Shown: positions 51,577 to 59,741 of the stretch, piece after piece
Layout of the letters: each line of letters opens with the position of its first letter
How positions within the stretch are numbered: position 1 is the first letter of the stretch
Assembly: GCA_963767565.1 (NCBI GenBank)
Contig: CAVYEG010000022.1
Span: 1-64,000 of the forward strand
Origin: Palsa-504 sp963767565
Lineage (GTDB): Bacteria > Actinomycetota > Actinomycetes > Streptosporangiales > Streptosporangiaceae
Length of the DNA: 64,000 nt
Reading direction: 5' to 3'
The notes under the pieces: model-generated
What the model was told of the DNA's origin: nothing
The model's input: the letters and a program-made list of their open reading frames with translations, nothing else
Database searches by the model: none
Translations under genes and position numbers: made by a program

Positions 51577-51790
51577 AGCCATCCTTCCTGACTATTGTCC
51601 GCCAGCACGCACGCGGACAGAGCGCATGATCCTCAGGTCTCGCTTCTCCGCCGCGCTGGGCGCGGACCGCCATGAAATCGGCGCCGGCGCGATAGTTATG
51701 CGCTGACCTTCGGACGGCGAGATTGCGGCATACGGAGCCGCAAAATACCTATCGATGATCCGTTCAGGTGTGAGGTCCTGAATCTCAGAG

Positions 51791-51833
51791 CACCCTGCCG
51801 GGGGCCGCGCCAAAGGCGTCCCCCGCCAGGGTG
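51791..51833 (-). terminator. Strong hairpin after the 62-aa peptide gene
   Basis: CACCCTGCCGGGGG pairs with CCCCCGCCAGGGTG (one C-C mismatch) around a 15-base loop. It lies 58 bp after the peptide stop and 214 bp before the secreted-protein start, so the two are likely separate transcripts or joined by partial readthrough. Confidence 0.65.
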
Positions 51834-51890
51834 CATTCACGCATTACGCGTTACAGACTCAGCCTAGGTAGCTGTCCCTAGATGACAGTG

Positions 51891-52079
51891 CTAACCGATG
51901 TTGACCACCTGGACGTTGGTAGCGCTCTGGGAGCCGAGCGCCAGGAACTGCGTCTGGTGGTTGCTCTGGCTCACGCTGATGTGGGCGTGATTGAACGAGC
52001 CGTAGACACTCAGGGCCTCGCGCTCGGGCAGCAGCTCGGTGTGCTGGGCGTCCAGCTCGGTCAGGCTAAGCTCAGACAT
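51891..52079 (-). CDS. 62-aa leader-core-like peptide (possible RiPP-like precursor)
   Basis: A short gene with a good ribosome site (AAGGGG, 7 bases before ATG 52079). Residues 1-24 look like a leader: MSELSLTELDAQHTELLPE with acidic and Leu periodicity. Residues 25-62 are a hydrophilic, beta-prone segment rich in Ser, Asn, Gln and His, ending NVQVVNIG. It has no cysteine, no signal peptide and no membrane helix. I recall similar LDAQ-ELLP-R leaders on small actinobacterial peptides. No modifying enzyme is encoded nearby, so a RiPP is only a hypothesis. Confidence 0.6.
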   Translation of the reverse strand: MSELSLTELDAQHTELLPEREALSVYGSFNHAHISVSQSNHQTQFLALGSQSATNVQVVNIG

Positions 52080-52125
52080 TTTGTTTCCCCTTCTTCTTTT
52101 TCCCACTGGGTTCCTGGTACCGCGG

Positions 52126-52131
52126 ATAATA
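52126..52131 (-). promoter_or_regulatory. Candidate -10 (TATTAT) for the 62-aa peptide gene
   Basis: TATTAT on the minus strand, 46 bases before the start codon, lies in an AT-richer stretch. There is no good -35, as would fit an activator-dependent promoter. Confidence 0.35.
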
Positions 52132-52425
52132 CGGATACCGGGACGGCACATAACCGACACCTGGTCAGCTGTGCACGACTACTAGATGCTGGTGGTCGGC
52201 GGGACATGAGCACCAGTCCAGATGACAGTCTTTCAGCCATGATGCAATCATCGGGAGATAGAGCTCACGCTCATAGCGCGCCCCGTTTGGGCAGGCGACC
52301 CTTTCCCCCCTCCCCTTTCGAAGTCAGAACTGCAGACTCCTGCTGCATCCTGAGCCTCGGGTATGAGGGTATCCGCTGGGTCAACGGGCCTGCAATCCCT
52401 CATTTTGCTGAGATTCCTGTTGCCC
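52132..52425. other. Intergenic stretch, lower GC, no gene recognised
   Basis: About 290 bp of mixed composition between the peptide promoter and the 46-codon frame. It has no codon bias and no repeat or RNA that I can identify. Confidence 0.35.
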
Positions 52426-52566
52426 TCAATTTACTGACAAGAAGGGCGTTTTAGTTGATGCGGCAGCGAGCTGGCCAGCCGCCGCCTGCCCGCATTGGAA
52501 TAGTCCATGACCTTCAGCCAATACGGACGTTTCGCTGCTTAAGCTGATATGTTGAGCAGCCGGCAT
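52426..52566 (-). CDS. Possible 46-aa peptide coupled to the 66-aa gene
   Basis: An open frame starts at the ATG of a TAATG overlap with the stop of the 66-aa gene and ends at TGA after 46 codons. It begins MPAAQHISLSSETSVLAEG and has one cysteine. Codon use is less GC-biased than in its neighbours and includes a TTA codon, so it may be chance; the stop-start overlap is the main support. Confidence 0.25.
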   Translation of the reverse strand: MPAAQHISLSSETSVLAEGHGLFQCGQAAAGQLAAASTKTPFLSVN

Positions 52567-52766
52567 TACGCCGGTTCCTTGATATCCGCTCGCCTGATCT
52601 TGCCGAATTTGTCAGTGATCTGGACATAGGTGCCCGAGTTATCGGATACCACCTGCACCGACACCGCATCGGCGGCGTCCACCCGGTACACCCGGCCGTT
52701 GACGGAGATGACCGCCTGGCCATCGCTTATGTTCACGGTGGAGGTGTGGCTCGTGAATCTCGTCAT
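52566..52766 (-). CDS. 66-aa hypothetical beta-rich protein
   Basis: A small protein with an excellent ribosome site (GGAGGTGA, 7 bases before ATG 52766). The sequence alternates hydrophobic and polar residues (VNISDGQAVISVNGRVYRV, then VSVQVVSDNSGTYVQITD) and ends with a charged IRRADIKEPA, as a small beta-barrel or beta-sheet would. I recognise no family. It lies 52 bp downstream of the tandem-HTH regulator and is likely co-transcribed with it. Confidence 0.65.
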   Translation of the reverse strand: MTRFTSHTSTVNISDGQAVISVNGRVYRVDAADAVSVQVVSDNSGTYVQITDKFGKIRRADIKEPA

Positions 52767-52818
52767 CGGTTACTCACCTCCCTCCGGCTTGCGCGTGCGG
52801 CTGCCGGCGGGTGCGGCA

Positions 52819-53571
52819 TCAGCCACCGTGAGGGCGGTGGCCGAGCCGCGATCGCGCCAGCGCCACCGCTTCCAGGGTCGAGTGCACGCCGAGCTTGTTC
52901 CTCAGGTTCTGCAGGTGCGTGCTGAGGGTCTTCGGGGACATGTGCAGGCGCTTGCCGACCTCGCGCAGGCCGGAGCCGTTGGCCAGGTGGATCAGGACCT
53001 CGCGTTCCCGGGGGGTGAGCGCGGCGAACACCTTATGGTCGTGCTCTGGCTCGCCGCGGGCGGCCGGAACGTACTGGGTGGCCAGGGCGGCGGCCTCGAG
53101 CCGGCTGTGCGCGCCGAGCTTGGTCAGGACGTTCCTGACGTAGGTGCGCAGGGTTTCTGTCGTGACGTTCATCTCGCGGGCCATGTTCTTGGTGTTCTGG
53201 CCCTCGGCGATCCGGCGCAGCACCTCCGTCTCCCGCGGCGTCAGCGCCGAGAGCGGATCCTTACCCGGCTGCGCGCCCGGTCCCTGGCCCGGCGGGGGCG
53301 ACGGCGTACGGCCGGCGGCCGGCCGGCTGGTGGCGATCACTTCCAGCGCCGCGGCAATCGGGTCCAGTTTCTGCTCGGACAGGCCGGCGGGCCGGGGTGC
53401 CGGCGGAGCCGCCGGATCGGCACGGCCCGGCATGAGCATGGACACTGGCCGCGGGACCTGGCTACCGAGCGGCTGGCCCGGGCCATCCCCGTCCCGGCCG
53501 CGAGCCAGGCGCGCTTCCCGAGCATCGGCCTGATACCCGGCCAGCGCGGCGATGCGGTCCTGGCGGGTCAC
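52819..53571 (-). CDS. Regulator with two tandem LuxR-type HTH domains
   Basis: A 250-aa protein. Residues 1-105 are Pro/Ala/Arg-rich and probably disordered. LuxR HTH 1 is at about 108-167 (SALTPRETEVLRRIAEGQ, TTETLRTYVRNVLTKLGAH), and HTH 2 at about 183-243 (AALTPREREVLIHLANGSG, SPKTLSTHLQNLRNKLGVH). There is no receiver, PAS or autoinducer domain. Normal LuxR proteins carry one HTH and dimerise, so two in one chain could bind a pseudo-palindrome as a monomer. The start is GTG at 53571, weakly supported by GGGGGCGG; no other start exists before an upstream stop. Confidence 0.82.
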   Translation of the reverse strand: MTRQDRIAALAGYQADAREARLARGRDGDGPGQPLGSQVPRPVSMLMPGRADPAAPPAPRPAGLSEQKLDPIAAALEVIATSRPAAGRTPSPPPGQGPGAQPGKDPLSALTPRETEVLRRIAEGQNTKNMAREMNVTTETLRTYVRNVLTKLGAHSRLEAAALATQYVPAARGEPEHDHKVFAALTPREREVLIHLANGSGLREVGKRLHMSPKTLSTHLQNLRNKLGVHSTLEAVALARSRLGHRPHGG

Positions 53572-53974
53572 GTAGGCCGCCCCCGGGCCGTCAGCCTTTC
53601 GCCCAGAATTAGCCGCATTGGTCCGCTCCCTTGCGTACTAGCGATCGTCGAGAGATATATGGATTCCCTACGAAGACAAGCTCGGCACGACAAAGCCCCC
53701 TCGGGCAGTACCTACGTGCTGTCTACCCGGACGTTCCGGGGTCTACTCGTCGGGCAGGCGCGGCCAAAAGGTGCTAATGAAACCGGCGCTGCCAGCGACC
53801 AACAAAATGGTAGAGGACATGGATTGTACATGTGCGGGAACGATGAGTCATGATGCGGTTAATCTACGCTAACGGCAATTCATGACATATAAAGTAATGA
53901 CTGCATTGCGCAAGAATCCCTGACTGAGGTAATTTCTCGGCTTTGCGCAGGAAGTCCGTTTGGCGTGGCCGAAG
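53572..53974. other. Regulatory stretch between the LuxR-type and NuoF-like genes
   Basis: About 400 bp without a convincing gene. It is AT-rich around 53650-53670 and 53870-53930, which should hold the promoter of the tandem-HTH gene (minus strand, with a TATATC hexamer near 53655). I see no RNA or repeat. Confidence 0.4.
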
Positions 53975-55564
53975 CTATCCGGCGGTGATCTGCCGGCGCC
54001 CGGCGCCGCCGCCCAGGAGGCCGGTGCGCAAGGTGGGGGCGGGGATGGCGACCGGGGCGGTACGGCTGGGCGGCGGGACGGCATCGGTCAGGCGCAGGGC
54101 CAGGGCCGGGCACATGTGCACCGCCTGCTGGGCATCCTTCTCCAGCCAGGCCGGCACCGGGATGTTGAGGATGACCGGGTAGCCCTGCGGATCCACGTGG
54201 ATCATCTCGGGCACCAGGTGAGCGCACAAGCCGTGCCCGTGACATCGGGTCCAGTCGACCGCCAGCCGCTGGCGTCCCTGCTGTTCCGGGCCGGCGGGCA
54301 GCGGCAGGATGCCGCGGACGGGGCGACCGCAGGAGGAATGGAAAACATGCGCGGCCAGGTCTTCGGTGAACACGTCCAGCGCGGAGAGCACGAACCTGGT
54401 CACGCCGTCCGGATGGGAACACGCCCCCCGCCCGTTCACGCCGGCCGCCGACCGCCGGGCCAGGTCGAGCGCCTCGATTCCGCCTGATCCGTCGACCAGC
54501 GCGGCCAGGGCCCGGGCGATGGCGGGCAGGCCGAGCTTGCACGGGCCGCATTGCCCGGCTGATTCGCCGGCCAGGTAGCTCGCGATCCGGGACACCTCGC
54601 CCAGCGGGCAGGTCCCGTCACCCAGGGGCAGCACGATGCCGGAGCCCAGGGTGCCGCCCACGGCAGCCAGACCCTCACGGGAAACCGGCACCACGTAGGC
54701 CGTTTCGGCGGCCAGCCACATGCCGTGATAGCCGCCGACCAGGACGCCGTCGCCCGCCGGAGCCTGGCAGATATCCAGCACGGTGGCGAGGGGCAGGCCG
54801 ACGGGCACCTCGACCACGGCCGCGTGCGCCGCCGAGCCGCCCACGCTGAGCAGGACCGTGCCGGGCTCTTCCGGTGTGCCGACCGCGGCGAAACGCTCCG
54901 GCCCGAGCAGGGCGAGCACCGCGAGCTGAGCGAAGGTGGCAGCGTTGGACAGCAGGGTAGGCAGATCATCGACGCCGAAGTCGCTGGCCAGGATCTTGGT
55001 GCCGGGCGGTACGGGCCGCTTGCCGTTGATGCCGCGAACCAGGGCGCCGGATTCGCCGGAAATAAACCGGTCGGGCACTTGCACGACCCTGGTCATCTTG
55101 CGCAGGCCAGGCTCGGCCGCGATGGCCGCCTCGATTGACCTGTTGGCCAGCTCGTGGCCCGCCACCCCGACCACGATCTCCTCCGCGCCGAGGGCCTCGG
55201 CCACCAGCGCCGCACCGCTGAGGATGAGATACGGCGAGCGGATCATGAGCATCTTGTCCTTGACGCTGCCCGGTTCGCCTTCGGCGGCGTTGACCACCAC
55301 GATCGTCGGGCAGTCGCTGGCCTCGGCCGCGTTGACTACGGCCCGGAGCTTGCGGGCGAACGGGAAGGCCGCCCCGCCCTGGCCGCGGAGATCGACCTGC
55401 TCGGCCACTGAGATCAGCTCATCGATGGAGAGCCTGGGCAGCGGACCGAAAATGTCGCGGTGCGCTTCCAGGTCGAGCCTGGGCATCCGGTCGAGGCCGG
55501 CCGTCAGTCGCGCGGCCCCGATTCGCATGATCGCGGGCGCGTCCAGGGCTTCGGTCAGGCTCAT
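53975..55564 (-). CDS. NuoF-like flavin/Fe-S protein fused to a ferredoxin
   Basis: A 529-aa fusion. The NuoF-like part has an FMN/NAD region LRGQGGAAFP near residue 60 and NAAEGEPGS near 93, an SLBB-like middle, and an Fe-S region ESAGQCGPCKLG near 334-345 with Cys382 in GACSHPDG. The first cluster cysteine of standard NuoF (ESCG) is Ala here, leaving three ligands. From residue 430 a small ferredoxin follows: C441-x5-C447 and C485-P. It should pass electrons between NAD(P)H or a partner and the membrane protein, whose stop overlaps its start by ATGA. Confidence 0.85.
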   Translation of the reverse strand: MSLTEALDAPAIMRIGAARLTAGLDRMPRLDLEAHRDIFGPLPRLSIDELISVAEQVDLRGQGGAAFPFARKLRAVVNAAEASDCPTIVVVNAAEGEPGSVKDKMLMIRSPYLILSGAALVAEALGAEEIVVGVAGHELANRSIEAAIAAEPGLRKMTRVVQVPDRFISGESGALVRGINGKRPVPPGTKILASDFGVDDLPTLLSNAATFAQLAVLALLGPERFAAVGTPEEPGTVLLSVGGSAAHAAVVEVPVGLPLATVLDICQAPAGDGVLVGGYHGMWLAAETAYVVPVSREGLAAVGGTLGSGIVLPLGDGTCPLGEVSRIASYLAGESAGQCGPCKLGLPAIARALAALVDGSGGIEALDLARRSAAGVNGRGACSHPDGVTRFVLSALDVFTEDLAAHVFHSSCGRPVRGILPLPAGPEQQGRQRLAVDWTRCHGHGLCAHLVPEMIHVDPQGYPVILNIPVPAWLEKDAQQAVHMCPALALRLTDAVPPPSRTAPVAIPAPTLRTGLLGGGAGRRQITAG

Positions 55565-57627
55565 CCCTGCTCGGTACCTCCAGTGCGTCCGGGGACGTTG
55601 CGACTCCTCGGGTCGGCGGGGTCCGGCCGACGTGAATGGCGAGCGGGCGGGCGGGGCAGGAGCCCCGAATCGGCGCCCGGCATGGGACCGGCCACGGGAT
55701 AGGGGTTCGTGCCCCGGCTGGGCCGACGTGACGGCCTGGTCCCGCCGCGGCGATGGGTGCCGTTGGCCTGATGCGGCGTGGGACCCGTCTCGAGCCGCGG
55801 CAGCGGCCCGGAGTTCACCGACGGCAGCGGCCCGGTGCTCGGATGCGGCATGGCAGCGGTGCCGAGCCGCGGCATGGGCCCGGAGTCAAAGCCGGGCATC
55901 GGACCGCCGCCGACCCGCGGCACCGGACCGGTGTCGACCCGCGGCATCGGACCAGTGTGGGCCCGCGGCATCGGCCTTGGGTCAGGACGGGGCGCCGGGC
56001 CCGGGCCGGGACGCGCTACGGACCCGGTGCCCAGGCGCGGCATGGGCCCGGAGCCGAAGCCGGGCATCGGACCGCTGCCGGCCCGCGAGACCGGCCCGGT
56101 GTCGACGCGCGGCATCGGACCAGTGTCGGCCCGGGGCGTCGGACCAGTGTCGGCCCGGGGCACCGGACCAGTGTCGGCCCGGGGCACCGGACCCGTTCCG
56201 AGCCGGGGCAGCGGACCGGAGCCGGCCCGGGGCGTCGGGCCGGAGCGGACCCGCGGCGTCGGACCGGAGTCGGCGCGGGGCACCGGTCCGGTGTCAGCGC
56301 GGGGCACCGGACCCGTTCCGAGCCGGGGCAGCGGACCGGAATCGGCGCGCGGCCGGGGAGCCGGGCCGGGCCGGGGAACCGGCCCGGCGGGCAGGCGCGG
56401 CACGGGACCGGTGTTGACCCGGGGCATCGGGCCCGTGCCCGGGCCTCCCGGCAGCTGGCGCCTCTGGGTGCCATACGGATAGGACGACACGTCGTCCTGG
56501 GGTACGTGCTTGCGCGGGGCGCCCTCGAAGCGGGGCGGTCCGTCATAGCCGGGCTCGTAGCGCGGCTGCCGGCCGTCTGGCCCGAGGCCGCCCGGGGCCG
56601 GCCAGGGCGTATCCCCTGCGTACACCGGGGCGCCCAGCGGCATGAGCGCCGGGTTCGGGTAGGCCCGGTAGGAGGTTCTTGCGGGGTAGGCCGGCGCAGC
56701 GGCCAGGACCGGGAGCGGGCCGGAGGGCGAGGACCAGCCAGGCCCGTACGGCAGCGCGGCCCGGGGCTGGCTGCCCGGCAGGCCGATGGCGGCCTGGGCG
56801 CTCACGCTGGCGGGCAGCGCCTGGATGGTCCCGCCCAGCTGGACCTGGGCCAGGCTCAAGGACGCGGCCCGCAAGGGAGAGGTACCGTGGCGGCCAGCGC
56901 CCCGGTCGGCGCTCGGCGGCGCGCTGAGGCTCCCCTTCGGCCGCAGCGAAATGGCCAGGAACCTGACCACCACGGCCAGGGCGGTCAGCGCGATCGCGGC
57001 CCCGTAGCTCCAGTCCACGTAGGGCTTGGCCGAGCGGCCGCCGAGCAGCCCGTGCAGGACTCCGAACACGAACGCCAGGTAGGAGGCGTAGTGGATGGCG
57101 CGCCAGCGCCAGGCCTTGCCGTGCGCGGTGAACCGCTTCCGGAAGATGCTGGTCACGATGATGAGCAGGATGAGATCCGACGCGATCGTGCCGAGGCCGA
57201 TATAGAAGGTCCGGTACGGCGACAGGAACGGCACGACCGCATCGATGGCGTGCGCGCGCTGGGCCAGGATCTCCGTCACGATGTGAATGATCAGGAAGGC
57301 CAGCGCGCCGAAAGACACCGCGCGGTGCACGGCCTGGGCCATGACCCGGTGTCCGGGAGTCATGATGATCCGGTCGGTGGCCAGCAATCCGACGCCCACC
57401 GATGCGGTCAGCCCGATAAGCGCAAATACCCCTGCGTAAAACAACATGAAACGCTGAGTAGCCGCGTCGATATCGCGGCCGGCCTCGGTCATGACCAGCG
57501 TGAAGCATAGAACAAGCAACGCGGTGGCCACGGTAGCCATGATTTTCGACAGATGCTCGCCAACCGCTCCCGACGTCCCCGAGCGCACACCCTGACGGCC
57601 GCGTGAGCGGCCGGCGGTGGTCGGCAC
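55561..57627 (-). CDS. Ferric-reductase-like membrane cytochrome with Pro-rich repeat tail
   Basis: A 688-aa protein. Residues 25-235 form about six helices of the ferric-reductase/cytochrome b fold, with candidate haem histidines in HRVMAQAVHRAVSF, IIHIV, IHYASY and VLHGLL. The remaining 450 residues are a disordered Pro/Gly/Arg region, including about 28 copies of an 8-residue unit of the TGPVPRAD type (residues 400-650). GTG at 57627 follows AGGAGG. An inverted repeat CGCCAG-GAAA-CTGGCG (57674-57689) lies in the leader. The pair with the NuoF-ferredoxin gene suggests transmembrane electron transfer. Confidence 0.85.
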   Translation of the reverse strand: MPTTAGRSRGRQGVRSGTSGAVGEHLSKIMATVATALLVLCFTLVMTEAGRDIDAATQRFMLFYAGVFALIGLTASVGVGLLATDRIIMTPGHRVMAQAVHRAVSFGALAFLIIHIVTEILAQRAHAIDAVVPFLSPYRTFYIGLGTIASDLILLIIVTSIFRKRFTAHGKAWRWRAIHYASYLAFVFGVLHGLLGGRSAKPYVDWSYGAAIALTALAVVVRFLAISLRPKGSLSAPPSADRGAGRHGTSPLRAASLSLAQVQLGGTIQALPASVSAQAAIGLPGSQPRAALPYGPGWSSPSGPLPVLAAAPAYPARTSYRAYPNPALMPLGAPVYAGDTPWPAPGGLGPDGRQPRYEPGYDGPPRFEGAPRKHVPQDDVSSYPYGTQRRQLPGGPGTGPMPRVNTGPVPRLPAGPVPRPGPAPRPRADSGPLPRLGTGPVPRADTGPVPRADSGPTPRVRSGPTPRAGSGPLPRLGTGPVPRADTGPVPRADTGPTPRADTGPMPRVDTGPVSRAGSGPMPGFGSGPMPRLGTGSVARPGPGPAPRPDPRPMPRAHTGPMPRVDTGPVPRVGGGPMPGFDSGPMPRLGTAAMPHPSTGPLPSVNSGPLPRLETGPTPHQANGTHRRGGTRPSRRPSRGTNPYPVAGPMPGADSGLLPRPPARHSRRPDPADPRSRNVPGRTGGTEQG

Positions 57628-57909
57628 GCTTAACCTCCTGCGATCATGAATGACGAGAAGAAGCCAATTACAGCGCCAGGAAACTGGCGTGAGTCTTCCT
57701 TTTGCTGTGAGATAGCGACTATATCAGCGCCAATAACGCTTTGGCTGCGAACTGGTATATGACTTATTTCGGGCTGATGACGCCGATCCGGCTGAACCAG
57801 GGGCCGCGGCACCGGGACACGGAGCCAGCCGCCAGGCAACCACGACAGTGGCTCCGGCGCGGCAAGCCGCCCGGGACCGGAGCACGCGCGAACCGGCAGG
57901 AGCATTGCG

Positions 57910-58149
57910 ATGTCCCAGCACATCCCTCCTTCGCCCTACCCCGCCCGTACCGCCTGTTATACCGCCGCCGACTACGGCAGATCTGCAAAACCGGCAAGGT
58001 CCCTGCTTACAGAACTCTTCCGGCCGTGCCTCACAGAATGGGCAAAAGCCGCTATTCCCGGCCGAGGTATTAGATCACGCGCGAACGGGACATTATCGGG
58101 CATATGGGCCATAACGCCCCAGCTCGGCGCGCCGGTCAGGCCGCAGTGA
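57910..58149 (+). CDS. Doubtful 79-aa open frame
   Basis: ATG 57910 has a fair ribosome site (CAGGAG, about 8 bases upstream) in the 528-bp gap between the ferric-reductase gene and asd. The protein has no recognisable motif, and codon bias fades in its second half. It ends just before the convergent asd stop. It could be a small gene or noise. Confidence 0.25.
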   Translation: MSQHIPPSPYPARTACYTAADYGRSAKPARSLLTELFRPCLTEWAKAAIPGRGIRSRANGTLSGIWAITPQLGAPVRPQ

Positions 58150-58155
58150 TCCCGG

Positions 58156-59223
58156 TCAGGCTGATGATCGCGACCCGGATTCCGCGGCTACCAGCTCCGC
58201 GATCTGCGCGGTGTTCAGCGCCGCGCCCTTGCGCAGGTTGTCGCCGCACACGAACAGCTCGATGGCTCGCGGGTCATCCAGCGACTGGCGCACCCGGCCG
58301 ACCCAGGACGGGTCGGTGCCGACCACATCGACCGGGGTCGGGAACTCGCCGGCCTCGGGATCATCGGCGACCACGACGCCGGGCGCGGCCCGGAGGACCT
58401 CCCACGCTTCCTCCCGGCTGACCGCCCGGGAGAACACCGCGTGCACCGCGACCGAGTGCGTGGTGACGACCGGCACCCGCACGCACGTGGCGGCGACCCG
58501 CAGCGCGGGCAGGCCGAGGATCTTGCGCGACTCGTTGCGGATCTTCAGCTCCTCCGACGACCAGCCGTCTGGCTTCAGCGACCCGGCCCACGGCACCACG
58601 TTCATGGCCAGCGGCGCGGGGAACGGCCCGAGGTCGCCGACCGCCGACCGCACGTCCCCGGCCCGCTGGCCGAGCGAGCGCGTGCCCGCCACCTTGTCCA
58701 GCTGCGCGTAGAGCGTGTCGATACCCGCCTGCCCGGCGCCGGAGGCCGCCTGGTAGGAGGAGACGATCAGTTCCTCCAGGCCGAATGCCCGGTGCAGCGC
58801 GCCCACGGCCACGATCATCGACAGCGTGGTGCAGTTCGGGTTCGCGACGATGCCCTTGGGCCGCTTGGCCAGATGTTCCGGGTTGATCTCCGGCACGATC
58901 AGCGGAACCTGGGGATCCATCCGGAACGCGCCGGAGTTGTCGACGGCTACCACGCCGCGGCGCGCCGCGGCCGGCGCCCACTGCGCCGAGACCTCGTCCG
59001 GCACGTCGAACATGGCCACGTCGATGCCTTCGAAGGCCTCCTCCGACAGGGCGACCACCTCGGTCTCGCGGTCGCGGACCCGCAGCCGCCGCCCGGCCGA
59101 CCGGGGCGAGGCGACCAGCCTGATCTCGCCCCAGATATCTGTCCGGCTGGACAGCAGGTCGAGCATCACCGTGCCGACCGCGCCAGTGGCCCCGACCACG
59201 GCCAGGGCGGGCCGCCGGCTCAC
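58156..59223 (-). CDS. asd: Aspartate-semialdehyde dehydrogenase
   Basis: A 355-aa enzyme for the second step of the aspartate pathway (lysine, threonine, methionine, diaminopimelate). NADP motif VVGATGAVGTV near residue 9, nucleophile Cys131 in ANPNCTT, and a late THSVAVHAVFSR with the catalytic His. GTG at 59223 overlaps the lysC stop by GTGA, forming the usual actinobacterial lysC-asd operon. Confidence 0.95.
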   Translation of the reverse strand: MSRRPALAVVGATGAVGTVMLDLLSSRTDIWGEIRLVASPRSAGRRLRVRDRETEVVALSEEAFEGIDVAMFDVPDEVSAQWAPAAARRGVVAVDNSGAFRMDPQVPLIVPEINPEHLAKRPKGIVANPNCTTLSMIVAVGALHRAFGLEELIVSSYQAASGAGQAGIDTLYAQLDKVAGTRSLGQRAGDVRSAVGDLGPFPAPLAMNVVPWAGSLKPDGWSSEELKIRNESRKILGLPALRVAATCVRVPVVTTHSVAVHAVFSRAVSREEAWEVLRAAPGVVVADDPEAGEFPTPVDVVGTDPSWVGRVRQSLDDPRAIELFVCGDNLRKGAALNTAQIAELVAAESGSRSSA

Positions 59224-59741
59224 CGGCCGGTCCCTCCGTACACGACGGCCTCGACCTGATCGGCGTCGAGCTCGAAGGCCCGGTGCGTCGCGGTCACCGC
59301 GGTGTCCAGGTCGTCCTGGTCCACCACGACCGAGATCCTGATCTCGGACGTGGAGATCATCTCGATGTTCACCCCGGCCTCGGCCAGCGCGCCGAAGAAC
59401 CGGGCGCTCACGCCGGGGTGGGAGCGCATGCCCGCGCCGATCAGCGAGACCTTGCCGATCCGGTCGTCGTACAGCAGGGACTGGAACCCGATCGGCTGCT
59501 GCAGGCGCTGCAGCGTGCTCATGCCCCGCTGGCCGTCGTTGCGCGGCAGCGTGAACGAGATGTCGGTCAGCCCGGTGGCCACCGCCGAGACGTTCTGCAC
59601 GATCATGTCGATGTTGATGTCGGCCTCGGCGATGGCGGTGAAGATCTTCGCCGCCTCGCCCACCCGGTCGGGCACGCCCACCACGGTGATCTTGGCCTCG
59701 CTGGGGTCGTGCGCCACCCCGGAGATGATGGCCTGCTCCAT
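59220..59741 (-). CDS. Internal start for the aspartate-kinase beta subunit
   Basis: Inside lysC and in frame, ATG 59741 (MEQAIISGVAHDP) follows GGAAGGAA with 4-base spacing. The 173-aa product would be both ACT domains. In Corynebacterium and Bacillus such an internal start makes an alpha2beta2 enzyme, so the same is likely here. Confidence 0.7.
   Translation of the reverse strand: MEQAIISGVAHDPSEAKITVVGVPDRVGEAAKIFTAIAEADINIDMIVQNVSAVATGLTDISFTLPRNDGQRGMSTLQRLQQPIGFQSLLYDDRIGKVSLIGAGMRSHPGVSARFFGALAEAGVNIEMISTSEIRISVVVDQDDLDTAVTATHRAFELDADQVEAVVYGGTGR

Noticed and set aside
51592..51840. 82-aa minus-strand frame between the peptide and secreted-protein genes
   Set aside because: Its start lies in the terminator hairpin, no ribosome site is visible, and the sequence has no recognisable pattern.
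55561..56420. Short tandem repeat region that could be taken for a CRISPR or minisatellite array
   Set aside because: The repeats stay in frame, have a 24-base period without unique spacers, and encode a continuous Pro-rich tail.
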